Assembly: GCA_028564925.1 (NCBI GenBank)
Contig: CM053026.1
Span: forward strand, 603,746,616-603,810,615
Origin: Lithobates sylvaticus
Lineage: Eukaryota > Chordata > Amphibia > Anura > Ranidae
Length of the DNA stretch: 64,000 nucleotides
Reading direction: 5' to 3'
Position 1 is the first letter of the stretch, and each line of letters begins with the position of its first letter. Below the pieces are notes generated by a model. It saw only the letters and a list, made by a program, of their open reading frames with translations, was not told where the DNA came from and made no database searches. Below are positions 36,907 to 48,111 of this stretch, in pieces. The translations under genes and the position numbers were made by a program.

Positions 36907-37590
36907 TTTTTTTTTTTATCAAGAGCAATTCCCCCTCCCATCATTGGTGTCATCGAGAGGAATAGTGCCCCATTGTTGGTGTCAGTAGCAGGCATTATTG
37001 CCTCATATCACTGGTGGGAATGGTTACAGCAACATTTTATTGGGGGGGGGGGGTGGAGTGTGGTGGGGTGGGGCTAAAGGTTTTAAATGGCTAAATAAAA
37101 GCTGGTCGTCGTAAGTATCCCTGTCAGTGGTAAACGTTTTCTCTCAACCTTCTAATTGCTACTTTTGTAGAACAGCTCGATCTGGTAAAAAAACACACTT
37201 AGGCAGCCCATGGAAGAGTCTATTTTTTTTTTTTTTTTAAATTTCAACCAGTAGGTTGAAAAAAAAAAAAAACTGTCTTGATTCCCCCATCTACACACTT
37301 GAATCCTCCTTGCTGAGCTACTGTATTCTAATAGTGGGGAGACTTCCCTGCTGTCAGAATACACTGATCAGCATTGCAGGTCAGTTGTACATGTAGATCA
37401 ACTTCTATACAACCTCCCTACCCATACATGGACTGAAATTTGGCCGGTTTAGGAACAATCTATGTATTGCCAGTTCACCAGGTGAAAAAAAGGGGAAGAA
37501 AGCCTAAAAAAATAAAATGACTGCAGCCACCACACTGAAGAATTGGTAGGCTGCAATATAGTAAATGTTTACTTTTGGGTTGAAAGTGAT
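36907..37590. other. Intron stretch, dispersed repeat remnants
   Basis: GTTGGTGTCAGTAGCAGGCA-like short repeats, a G run near 37046 and a ~350-bp block (AACTGTCTTGATTCCCCCAT...) that I regard as a common frog repeat from memory. No gene. Confidence 0.5.
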
Positions 37591-37595
37591 ATTAA

Positions 37596-38100
37596 CCGAT
37601 TGCCGACCAGCCGCCGCAGTTGTACTGCGGCAACATGGCTCGGCTGCGCGATTCGCCGTTATGTTACGTCGCTTCTTTTGGTGGCCACTAGGGGCATACA
37701 CCGCTGGAGCCGATGCGAGTGCGGGCTCCCACGATCGCTCGTGACACGGCGCGGCGAGAACTGGGATCTCTGTGTGTAAACACAGAGACCCCGGTTCTCT
37801 GAGGGGAGAAGAGATTGATCGTGTGTTCATACCCCCACTGGTGCTCCTGGTTCCCCCCTTTCAATGAGTGTCCCCATAGAAAGCTGCTTTCTATGGGGGC
37901 ACTTGTATGGGCTTGCTCTTGAACCTCCCTGTCTGCATCTATTGACACAGACTGGGTAGGTTAGCCCTGCCCCTGCTCCCTCATCACAGGATTTGATTGA
38001 CCGCAGTGGGAGCCAATGTCTCTTGCTGCTATCAATCTGCCCATGCACAGCGTTGAATCAGGAATGGCATCAGGTAAGTATAAATGGGGCCTTTGGGATC
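37596..38100. mobile_element. piggyBac-type end fragment
   Basis: TTAA (37592-37595) followed by CCGATTGCCGACCAGCC and a GCCGCAGTTGTACTGCGGC hairpin, the start of a TTAA element. A hairpin TCTGTGTGTAAACACAGA lies near 37768. I see no matching right end, so it is truncated or replaced. Confidence 0.6.
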
Positions 38101-38165
38101 CTATGACATAGAAGATTTTTTACCATAATGCATATAATGATTTAATGTAAAAAAAATAACTTTTA

Positions 38166-39985
38166 GCCTGGGTTCAGACTAGTGCGGTGCGAATTCAAGG
38201 CCCTGCGTGACTGCGCAGTGAAACGTCGGCTGTTCTGCGGTGTGTCCGCGTTTTAGGTGCGGATCAGCTGCTAGCATGAATTCGCAACTCATTTTACTAC
38301 TTCTGAGGGGGAAGTCCACGCCAAATTTTTATAAAAAAAACGGCATGAGTTCCCCCTCCAGAGGCATACCAGGCCCTTAGGTCTGGTATGGATTTTAAGG
38401 GTACCCCCTACGCGTGGGGGTCCCCCCAAAATCCATACCAGACCCTTATCCGAGCACGCAGCCTGGCAGGTCAGGAAAGGGGGTGGGGACGAGCGAGCGC
38501 CCCCCCCCCCCCCCCCCCACCTGACCCATACCCGGCCGCATGCCCCCAACCGGGGGGGGGGGGGTGCTTGGGGGAAGGGGGCGCCCCCCACCCCAAAGCA
38601 CCTTGTCCCCATGTTGATGAGGACAAGAGCCTTTTCCCGACAACCCTGGCCGTTGGTTGTCGGGGTCTGCGGGCGGGGGGCTTATCGGAATCCGGGAGCC
38701 CCCTTTAACAAGGGGGCCCCCAGATCCCGGCCCCCCACCCTATGTGAATGAGTATGGGGTACGATGTACCCCTACCCATTCACCTAAGGTGTAAATAAAA
38801 AAAACACACAATTTTTTATTCTCCTCCTCCTCCCCTTATATAGGGACAAGGGGGCAGGGTCACATGCTGATGTCACTTGGTGACCCCGCCCACATATGAT
38901 GTCACAGTCCCAGCATCCTCCGGGACTGTGACATCATAGGGGGCGGGGGTCACCATGTGACATGAGCATGTGACCCTGCCCCCTTGTCCCTATATAAGTC
39001 CCAACACAGCGCATCTCTGCCATTCCGGCCAGAGAGAGTGACGAGTCAACATCTGAAGAAGGCGGCGGCGGCGCAGAAGGCGACGACAGCGGCAAGAACA
39101 GAAAAGACCCCGAAGGCTGATCGAGACCCCCAGACGACGGCGGCGACGATAAAAAGAGCTAGGTAAAATAGCGGAGGAGTCCGGCGAGAAGACCTCCGGA
39201 GCAGTGCAATAAAATATTTTTTAAAAATTGTGTGTTTTTTTTTATTTACACTTTACACCTTAGGTGAATGGTACATCGTACCCCATACTCATTCACATAG
39301 GGTGGGGGCCCCCTTGTGGGGGCTCCTGGATTCCGATAAGCCCCCCGCCCGCAGACCCCGACAACGGCCAGGGTTGTCGGGAAGAGGCCCTTGTCCTCAT
39401 CAACATGGGGACAAGGTGCTTTGGGGTGGGGGGCCGCAGGGCGCCCCCTTCCCCAAAGCACCCACCCCCCCCCCCCATGTTTAGGGCATGCGGCCTGGTA
39501 CGGTTCAGGAGGGGGGGGGGGGCGCTCGCTCGTCCCCACCCCCTTTCCTGACCTGCCAGGCTGCGTGCTCGGATAAGGGTCTGGTATGGATTTTGGGGGG
39601 ACCCCCACGCCGTTTTTTTCGGCGTAGGGGGTACCCTTAAAAGCCATACCAGACCTAAGGGCCTGGTATGCCTCTGGAGGGGAATCCATGCCGTTTTTTT
39701 TTTTCAAAAAATAGGCGTGGACTTCCCCCTCAGAGGTAGTACAATGACTTGCGAATTTATGTTCAGAACGCAAGCCAGGTGCGAATCAGATGCGTGCCCA
39801 TAGAAGATAATGGGCCTGATCCGTCCTGCACCGCACCAAAGTCGGTGGCGGTTTTTCTGCAATTCGCAGTGCGCATGCACCGGACATGTGTGAATGTGCC
39901 CCATTGAAAACAATGGGTTTTCAAATGTCCTGCGAATTCGCAGTATTTTGCCCCGCTGCGAATTCGCAATAGTGTGAACCCGGGC
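38166..39985. mobile_element. Harbinger-like foldback element with promoter-like loop
   Basis: TTA at 38163-38165 and 39986-39988 flank ends GCCTGGGTTCAGACTAGTGC and (inverted) GCCCGGGTTCACACTATTGC. The 3-bp TTA duplication suggests PIF/Harbinger. Arms of ~550 bp (38290-38830 / 39225-39740) are inverted copies, including GGTCTGGTATGGATTTT and GAGGACAAG blocks. The ~390-bp loop has paired TGATGTCAC/GTGACATCA motifs, a TATA box (CCCTATATAAGTCC, about 38988) and an AATAAA at about 39209. A 60-codon frame (38984-39166, AAAAQKATTAARTEK) is of doubtful meaning. Its right portion is duplicated at 48112-49300. Confidence 0.7.
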
Positions 39986-40015
39986 TTAGGCTTTAAAACC
40001 ACTTTAATTCTACTT

Positions 40016-40513
40016 TTAAAGCAGACCTTCTGTCATTTTTTTTCAACTTTCCATCTATTAAATCTTCTGCCCTTGTTGTTTTAACTTTGGATTGTGAAAA
40101 AAAACATTTCTGCCAGTACCTTATACAGCCCACTTCCTGTTTTTTGTCTGGTAAAAAGCCTAGGCTTATGACATCATGCCCAGCTCCCTCACTCACTCTT
40201 GTGAGAGTTTGCCAGGAAGGAAGGGGAATGAGTCATAAGGGGGCCAATGAGAGCTGCAGAGCTGGAGGTGTGTGTCTGTGTAAATCCAGGAAGTGGAAGC
40301 TTCAGCTGCCCACAGTTAAAATGGCTGCAGTCAGACTCTGTGGAGGGAGATTTCTGCAGCATATTTGGCAAGTACAGAATCACAGTATATATAAAATAAT
40401 ATGCAAAGTGGTTGGAGGGAAGCTCCAGAATGGCAAAGATGTTTTTATTACAAATTATGTGAGCAGACTGCAGTTCCTTTTTAAATCCAAAACATGGGTG
40501 GTATAATACTACT
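40016..40513. repeat. MITE-like dispersed repeat (TTAA + AGCAGACCTTCTGTC)
   Basis: Begins TTTTAAAGCAGACCTTCTGT and ends GGTGGTATAATACTAC at the TTAA that opens the next MITE. Non-coding despite a 139-codon frame. Duplicated at 49324-49821. Confidence 0.55.
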
Positions 40514-41810
40514 TTAAAGCGGAGTTCCACCCAAAAATTTAACTTCTGCTTTTCGGATTCCTCCCTCTCCTCCGGTGTTACATTTTGGCACCTTTCAGGG
40601 GGGAGCAGTTACCAGTATAATCCAGGTATTTGCTCCCACTTACGGGCATAGATCACCACAGGCTCCGCGGCAATCTACGCCATGTCCAACACCTCCTTCA
40701 TCCCCCTGCTGTCTTCTGGGAGACACACAGGTCCCAGAAGACAGCAGGGACCAGTAAGGACATGCAGCACGACTCGCGCATGCGCTGTAGGGAACCAGGC
40801 TACACTTCCTGATTCCCTTACCGAAGATGGTGGCGCCTCCACCTGAAAGCTGAGGGACAGAACGGCTTCGGGTGAGGACATTGCGTGTGCCCTGGACAGG
40901 TAAGTGTCCATATTTTAAAAGTCAGCTTTCCCAAGCTGATTTGACACTCCTAACCAAAGCGACGATTGAACCCATGGTATTATCGGATCACAACCCCATC
41001 TCCATGACACTTTCTGTACCATTAGCTCGATCTCCCAATCACATTTGGCGCCTTGACAATTCCTTACTGACTGATTTAATTAATACTCAAAAACTTCACA
41101 CTCGACTCACCCAATTCTTTCAAGAAAACCCCTTAACTGACTTCCCCCTCGACCACTTGGGCTGCTCATAAGTGTGTGATCCGTGGTGAACTTATATCGA
41201 TGACCGCCCACAGAAACAAATTACGACGCATTACCGATCTCACAGCTAAAATCAACTCACTGGAAAGATTGCACAAAGCTTCCCTTGCCAACCAAACACT
41301 CAAGCATCTCCTACAAGCCAGGGAAGAACTTAAAGAAGAATAACATATAAGACTAAAACGCAAATATCTTTTAACACAGAAATTGTTCTATGAGTTTGGC
41401 AATAAATCGGGTAAATTACTGGCTAGGGCTCTACAACGTAAAAAAGCTTCGACAACCATACATAAAATTATTGACCCTACTGGTAATTCTCATGTATCCT
41501 CGGAGAGCATTGCTACTCAATTTACCACCTACTTTTCTGCACTTTATAACCTATCCAGAACTGACACACCGGACCGATCTTCCCAAAGACACAATATGAT
41601 ATCCACCTTTCTGACACAGTATGGTATTCCCCCGATCTCTGCAACTGACTCGGAAACTCCCGATGCCCCCATCACTGTCGAGGAACTTAAGGCTACCTTA
41701 CAACAGCTTAAGACGGGCAAGAGTCCTGGCCCCGACGGGTTAACTGTGAGTTACTACAAAACGTTCATCGACGTACTCGCACCTGCTCTTACTACCACAT
41801 TTAATTAATT

Positions 41811-42707
41811 TGCTTCCCCTGACCCACTTCCCAGCGATCTCCTGGAGGCACACATCACTCTAATTCCCAAACCAGGCAAGGACGACACAATTGTATCCAA
41901 CTACAGGCCTATATCCTTCCTGAACGTGGATATAAAATTATATGCCAAAATACTTGCCAATCGTATTCTTCCACTTCTACCGAACTTAATCTCCCTGGAT
42001 CAGGTGGGCTTTATCCCTGGGAGAGAGGCCAGGGATAATACCATTAAAGCCCTCAACATTCACCGCTGGCTTTCGCACAAATCTGCTCAATCGGGTTTTT
42101 TCCTGTCGCTCGATGCGGAGAAGGCGTTCGACAGGGTATCCTGGGACTACATGTCTGCTACGCTTAAGGCCTTGGGATTCCCACCTAGATTTCTAGAAAT
42201 GATTTTAACATTATACTCACACCCCACAGCTCGGTTACGGATCAATGGACGCCTGTCGAACGCCTTCTCTATCTCGAATGGCACACGCCAAGGCTGCCCG
42301 TTATCTCCCATCATCTTCATCCTCACCCTAGAACCCCTCCTACTCAAGCTCAAAGCGAACCCAGACATTTCGGGGATAGAGATTCTAGATAAACATTACA
42401 AACTGGCGGCCTACGCGGATGACATACTCCTCTTTCTTTCAAATCCACTCACTTCCTTGCCCAATCTTTTGAAAGACTTTGCCCTTTTTAAACAATTGTC
42501 TAATCTGCAAATCAACTTCTCAAAATCAAAAGCTCTCAACATATCCCTCCCTCCACAAACTGTGTCCCAATGTAAGCTGGACTTCCCTTTTTCTTGGGAA
42601 ACTGAAGCCCTCACATACCTGGGTATCCAAATACCTACAGACTTGAACGACCTCTATAGACTGAACTACCTCCCAATCTTACGGAACATACAAACTGACC
42701 TTCTTAA
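41811..42707 (+). pseudogene. L1 ORF2 reverse-transcriptase segment
   Basis: Open from just after the stop near 41806 up to the TTAA where MITE-B enters, ending ...RNIQTDLLK. It carries the fingers-palm core with the YADD active site. The reading phase continues directly at 45693 (WSSGQFSWFGRIAILKMN), showing that the LINE frame was intact at the moment the MITE inserted. Confidence 0.9.
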
Positions 42708-43138
42708 AGTGGAAGTAAACCCCCCTATCGTTTTCAGCCAAGGAAGCTGCCATCTTTGCCTCTGTTTTAACCTCTTCGCGCCCGCGCTATAGCCGAAAGA
42801 CGGCTGCAGCGCGGACGCTCCCTGCAGGGAGGACGTCCCTGGACGTCCTGTTGTTTACTTCCCTAATGCGCGCTCCTGAGAGCGCGCATCGGGGAAGTTC
42901 TGTGCTGGCCGTGTCCGTCGGACACGGCCGGTCACAGATCGCTGTAAACGGCCAATTACAGCGGCCGTTTACAGTGAGATCGGCGTGTCCAATGAGAGAT
43001 GATCTCATATGGAAACATATGAGATCATCTGTCAGCGCCGCTCTCTCTCCTCACACAGACAGCGTGTGGGGAGAGAGAGAACAACGGCTGCAGCGCCGTA
43101 AGTAAGAAAAAAAAAAAAAAAAAAACTAAATGTGCGAT

Positions 43139-44280
43139 CTGTGTCCCCATTCACCTGCCGCCATCCACCTGTCCCCATCCACCTGTCACCATCCACCTGT
43201 CACCATCCGCCTGTCACCATCCGCCTGTCCCCATCCACCTGTCACCATCCGCCTGTCACCATCCGCCTGTCACCATCCGCCTGTCACCATCCACCTGTCA
43301 CCATCCGCCTGTCACCATCCGCCTGTCACCATCCACCTGTCACCATCCACTTGTCTCCACCTGTCACCATCCACCTGTCACCATCCGCCTGTCACCATCC
43401 GCCTGTCACCATCCACTTGTCTCCACCTGTCACCATCCACCTGTCACCATCCGCCTGTCACCATCCGCCTGTCACCATCCGCCTGTCACCATCCACTTGT
43501 CTCCACCTGTCACCATCCACCTGTCACCATCCACTTGTCTCCACCTGTCACCATCCACCTGTCACCATCCACCTGCCACCATCCACCTGTCACCATCCGC
43601 CTGTCACCATCCGCCTGTCACCATCCGCCTGTCACCATCCACCTGTCACCATCCACTTGTCTCCACCTGTCCCCATCCACCTGTCACCATCCACCCGTCA
43701 CCATCCACCCGTCACCATCCACCCGTCACCATCCACCTGTCCCCATCCACCCCATCCACCTGTCCCCATCCACCTGTCCCCATCCACCTGTCCCCATCCA
43801 CCCCATCCACCTGTCACCATCCACCTGTCCCCATCCACCCGTCACCATCCACCCCATCCACCTGTCCCCATCCACCTGTCTCCACCTGTCACCATCCACC
43901 TGTCGCCATCCACCTGTCCCCATCCACCCGTCACCATCCACCTGTCCCCATCCACCCGTCACCATCCACCCGTCACCATCCACCCGGCCCCATCCACCCC
44001 ATCCACCTGTCCCCATCCACCCCATCCACCTGTGCCCATCCACCTGTACCCATCCACCCCATCCACCATCCACCTGTCACCATCCACCCGTCCCCATCCA
44101 CCCGTCCCCATCCACCCGTCCCCATCCACCCGTCCCCATCCACCCGTCCCCATCCACCCGTCCCCATCCACCCGTCCCCATCCAACTGTCCCCATCCACC
44201 CGTCCCCATCCACCCGTCACCATCCACCCCATCCACCTGTCCCCATCCACCTGTCCCCATCCACCTGTCCCCATCCGTGT
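43139..44280. repeat. 14-bp minisatellite, unit CATCCACCTGTCAC and variants
   Basis: About 80 units. The left part mixes CATCCACCTGTCAC, CATCCGCCTGTCAC and CATCCACTTGTCTC; the right part is dominated by CATCCACCCGTCCC with shortened CATCCACC units. It codes in all + frames as a Pro/His/Ser repeat only because the unit lacks stops. Confidence 0.96.
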
Positions 44281-44284
44281 CCCC

Positions 44285-44665
44285 AGTGCACCTGTCCCCA
44301 GTGCCACGTGTCATCAGTGCCACGTCAGTGCCATCTGTCATCAGTGCCATATTAGTGTCACGTGTCATCAGTGCCACATATTAGTGCCATCTGTCATCAG
44401 TGCCGCATATTAGTGCCATCTCTCATCAGTGCCACGTATTAGTGCCACATGATAGTGCCACGTATTAGTGCCATCTGTCATCAGTGCCATCTGTCAGTGT
44501 CACATGTCATCAGTGCCCCGTATTAGTGCCATCTGTCATCAGTGTCACGTGTCATCAGTGCCCCATACTAGTGCCATCTGTCACCAGTGCCACATCAGTG
44601 TCACATGTCATCAGTGCCACGTATCAGTGCCACCTGTCATCAGTGCCACGTCAGTGTCACGTGTC
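44285..44665. repeat. Minisatellite with ATCAGTGCCACGTATTAGTG
   Basis: Inverted equivalent of 11010-11330: half-units GTGCCATCTGTCATCA and GTGCCACGTATTA. Shared by both copies of the element family. Confidence 0.88.
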
Positions 44666-45692
44666 ATTGTCCTGGTGCTCCAGGGCCTTCAAAAGTGTAA
44701 TAGGTAGTCAACAAGTTAGATGTGTAATTTATGCTCCTAGAACACGTGATGGCGCTCTCTGCATGTTGGGCCTCTCTATGTGGCCAGGCTGTGTAAAAGT
44801 CCCACACATGGGGTATCGTAATATTCAGGAGGAGTAGCAGAATTTATTTTGGGGTGTCATTTGTGGTATACACATTCCATGTGAGAGAAATAACCTATTA
44901 CAATGACAATTTTGTGAAAAAAAATAAAAAATAAAAAAATAATTAATTTTGCAAAGAATTGTGGGAAAAAAATGACAACATCAAAAAGCTCACCATGCCT
45001 CTTACTAAATACCTTGGAATGTCTACTTTCAAAAAAGGGGTCATTTGGGGGGTATTTGTACTTTCCTGGCATGTTCGGGTCACAAGAAATGAGATTGGCC
45101 ACCAGTACATCAGATGTGATCAATTTTGTATAATTCGCACCACAGTTTGTAAAGTCTGTAACTTTCACAAAGACCAAATAATATCCACTAATTTGGGTTA
45201 TTTTTACCAAAGATATGTGGCAGTATAAATTGTGGCCAAAATTTATGAAGAAAAATTAATAATTTGCCAAATTTTATCACAGAAACAAAGAAAATGCGTT
45301 TTTTTTTTTTAAATTTTCGGTCTTTTTTCATTTATTTAGCGCAAAAAATAAAAAACCCAGAGGTGATCAAATACCACCAAAAGAAAGCTCTATTTGTGGG
45401 AAAAAAAGGACAAAAAATTCATTTGGGTTCAGTATTGCATGGCTGAGTAATTGTCATTCAAAGTGTGAGAGCACCGAAAGCTGAAAATTGGTCTGGGCAG
45501 GAAGGGTGTTTAAGTGCCCAGTAAGCAAGTGGTTAATCTTCAACTGCCACAGTGCTGCACATGTGATCCGTTATGACACCAGCCATTGGATGGTTTGACT
45601 GTTTGGTTGAGAGCTCAGCCAATGTGCAGTTAGCATTCACGGCATGCCTTTTTTTTTAGACTGTTAAATCGATGGGTTTACTTCCGCTTTAA

Positions 45693-47100
45693 ATGGTCGT
45701 CGGGGCAATTTTCATGGTTTGGCCGCATAGCTATTTTAAAAATGAATATCCTACCCCGCATACTATACATTTTGCAAGCCATACCAATTGAACTCCCCTC
45801 CTCCTTCTTCTCTTCGTACAAACGGCTATGCCGAAACTTCATTTGGGCAGCGAAATCACCTCGGATTAGCTGGAACACTCTTATTCTCCCAAAATCCAAA
45901 GGAGGTTTGAGCCTCCCTGATGTTCAGAACTATTACTTCGCGTGCCATCTTACAAGAATAATTGACTGGCATGTTCACGCTATGGCAAAAGACTGGGTCT
46001 CCATTGAAAGCTCCTTTGACGTCATTCCTCTTGCCCACCTACCATGGATCCCCAGTTCCAAACTCCCAGAGGCCTATTCCTCACACCCGCTTACTGGAGC
46101 TACTATGTGCATCTTTAAAACAATATCACGGTTACTGGATTGGACACCTTCTCCGGGCCCGCTGACCCCATTACACGGAAACCCCGACTTCTCTCCAGGG
46201 ATACCCTATATCGTTCACTCCACCGCCCAAGATCGCAATACTATCAGAGCTTCGCACTTTATTCACGACGATGCCCTGCTTTCCTTTCCTGAAGTCTTAT
46301 CACGCTTTCTGGACCGTCCTATACAATTTTACAATTATATACAAGTCAGACATTTCCTTACCTCTGTTCGCCCGATAGATCACTGGATCAGAGGCCTCAT
46401 GCCTTTTGAAACTCTGTGTACCACTGACTCCCCCCAAAGACACCTCATTTCAACCACGTATGCACTTTTATATGAGGGCCTTACCCCCAAACACAACACA
46501 ATAGTTAAAGTGTGGGAAAGAGATCTCAACCTAGACCTCACTGATAAGGATTGGGAACTCATCTACCACCGTATTCATAAAAGCACGGTCAATGTCTCAG
46601 CCCAAGAGAATTCTTACAAAATTTATGCCAGATGGTATAGAACGCCTGACATTATTCACAAATACCACTCAGAGGTTTCACTTCTATGCTGGAGATGCGG
46701 CCTAGAATTGGGCACCCCGCTCTACATATGGTGGAATTGTACCCTACTCAAACCTTTCTGGGAAAATATACACAGAATTTCCTCACTCATCTCGACATAT
46801 AATGTGGACTTTTCACCATCTCAACTTTTACTACAACATCTTTCACTTCCCCAGTCCGTCTATAAAAAATCCATCCTTCCACACTTGCTTAATGCAGCTA
46901 GACAATGTATACCAACTCTCTGGAGGACTACAATTTCTCCAACAGTACTAGATTGGTTTCGACGCATAGACAAAATATCTGAGATGGAAAATATTATCCA
47001 TCAAGCCAAAGACAATCCGACCACTTACACTACTGTCTGGTCTTGCTGGCTCCATTTCAAGACCTCTCAGTCCTATCGGGAACTCATCAACACTCCGTAG
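45693..47100 (+). pseudogene. L1 ORF2 C-terminal segment
   Basis: About 468 codons, open from the MITE junction to the natural stop. It includes the thumb/post-RT region (LPRILYILQAIPIELP, FIWAAKSPRISW) and the cysteine motif CWRC-x-WWNC that binds nucleic acid in L1 ORF2. Cut off from the RT segment by 2.98 kb of nested DNA. Confidence 0.9.
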
Positions 47101-48111
47101 TTACCCGACCATATACCTATATCCTGACCTCACGTTACACCTCACAATAGGCCTAGTATCCGTCATGCTATCTGACTGTATTATTTGAATATGATCTTTA
47201 TACTTCTATCCTGGATCCTTTGAGTCCCTTACCAGTTTCTACCCAACTATGTCATCGTTCACTCAGTTATCTACTCCAACTGTCCTTATTACTAACGATT
47301 ATTCTACTGTGCAACATCTCTGTCGTTTGTGTCTTCTATGTTTTTTGCAACAACTGAGTCTGTGTCTTCCCCCCTTTACTTACGGGTTCACCACACCATC
47401 CTTATAGGTCCGATACTTTCCTCTTTTCATTCACCCTCAATTTCCCCCTATCTCAGCACAGCGTGCTCCCATGAGGGGTGCTGAGGTTGGGAGGGAATTC
47501 ACTCGGATCTATTTGAAGACTCCTATATCTTTGCATATGTCAGACACCTGTAATGGACCCGAACTCTGAACACTAGCTTCCATCTACAATTACTAACCTA
47601 TTTACACCTTAACCCTGGCCCATGCCTCCTACAAGTTCACTTTCACTCTAATCTATTGTGGCATCTTCGTACCCTATACATAATAGGAAGACCGAGGGTT
47701 ATTTTCACTATGTTCCTAATATGTAAATCTATATATGTGATCTATATCAGATGTACCGCTTTATGTTGAAGTTCTGAACATTCATTTACCATATATGTAG
47801 AATGTATTACATTTGACACATGTTTTGTGTCCATTTTGTTACCTTGTATTTCTCAATAAAAACTTTTATTGGAAAAAAGAAAAAAAAATGAAAAGTCAGC
47901 TGCTGCAGTAGTTGTAGCTGCTGACTTTAAAAAAATAAAATAAATTTTGGCGGAACTCCGCTTTAAGCTGCATTTTGCAATTCAGTGAGTTTGAATGGGG
48001 TGCTTTATAATTATCCCTCATGTGCTAGCTGAAAATGAAATGCTTTCGTTTTTGTGTGCTTTTGATTTGAACAAGTCTTGATTAAGACATTTGTTTGAAT
48101 AAGTGACAAGT

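Larger units (their letters stand above)
42771..45532. mobile_element. piggyBac-type non-autonomous element (copy 2), TTAA duplication
   Basis: TTAA at 42767-42770 and 45533-45536. Same family as 10150-12019 but opposite orientation. The left part has the TGAGAGATGATCTCATATG hairpin (42993-43011 with 43015-43033) and GTAAACGGCC palindromes; the right part (44670-45532) matches 10150-11000. Between them lie two minisatellites (43139-44280, 44285-44665). No transposase. Confidence 0.9.
42708..45688. mobile_element. TTAA MITE (AGTGGAAGTAAACCC ends) inserted in L1
   Basis: TTAA at 42704-42707 and 45689-45692. Ends AGTGGAAGTAAACCC and GGGTTTACTTCCGCT are inverted repeats. Only ~60 bp (left) and ~152 bp (right) are its own; the rest is the piggyBac-type element 42771-45532. 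Confidence 0.92.
40928..47890 (+). mobile_element. 5'-truncated L1-type LINE, with nested insertions
   Basis: An 11-bp target duplication AAAAGTCAGCT at 40917-40927 and 47891-47901, an A-rich 3' tail and an AATAAA at 47855 define it. It starts late in the endonuclease (VLSDHNPISMTLSV near 40976). Reverse transcriptase follows: SPGPDGLTVSYYK, SNYRPISFLNVDIKLYAKIL, DAEKAFDRVSWDY, GTRQGCPLSPIIF, AYADDILLFL (YADD at 42412-42423). After the nested MITE (42708-45688) the C-terminal part is one open frame to a stop at 47098-47100, with a CWRCGLELGTPLYIWWNC cysteine motif (46688-46740). Damage is light: a frame change near 41158, in-frame stops near 41341 and 41806, and the MITE. The 3' UTR spans 47101-47880. 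ORF1 and most of the endonuclease were never inserted. Confidence 0.95.
40518..47962. mobile_element. TTAA MITE (AGCGGAGTTCCACCC family), split by L1
   Basis: TTAA at 40514-40517 and 47963-47966, ends AGCGGAGTTCCACCC and GGCGGAACTCCGCT. The only interruption is the L1 with its 11-bp target duplication. The uninterrupted twin is 49826-50296 (471 bp). Confidence 0.93.
38851..48111. repeat. Tandem duplication, copy A (carries the L1 nest)
   Basis: Without the L1 at 40928-47890 and one copy of its target duplication, this unit is about 2.29 kb and matches 48112-50445 nearly base for base. It holds the right portion of the Harbinger-like element, the 40016-40513 repeat, the TTAA MITE and ~145 bp of flanking unique-looking sequence. 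Confidence 0.9.

Noticed and set aside
40087-40506. 139-codon frame also present at 49452-49814
   Set aside because: The frame is shared only because the segment is duplicated; it is repeat DNA with frames on both strands.
43130-44413. 427-codon Pro/His/Ser/Thr-rich frame
   Set aside because: Fourteen-base minisatellite without stops, inside a transposon; no host-gene features.
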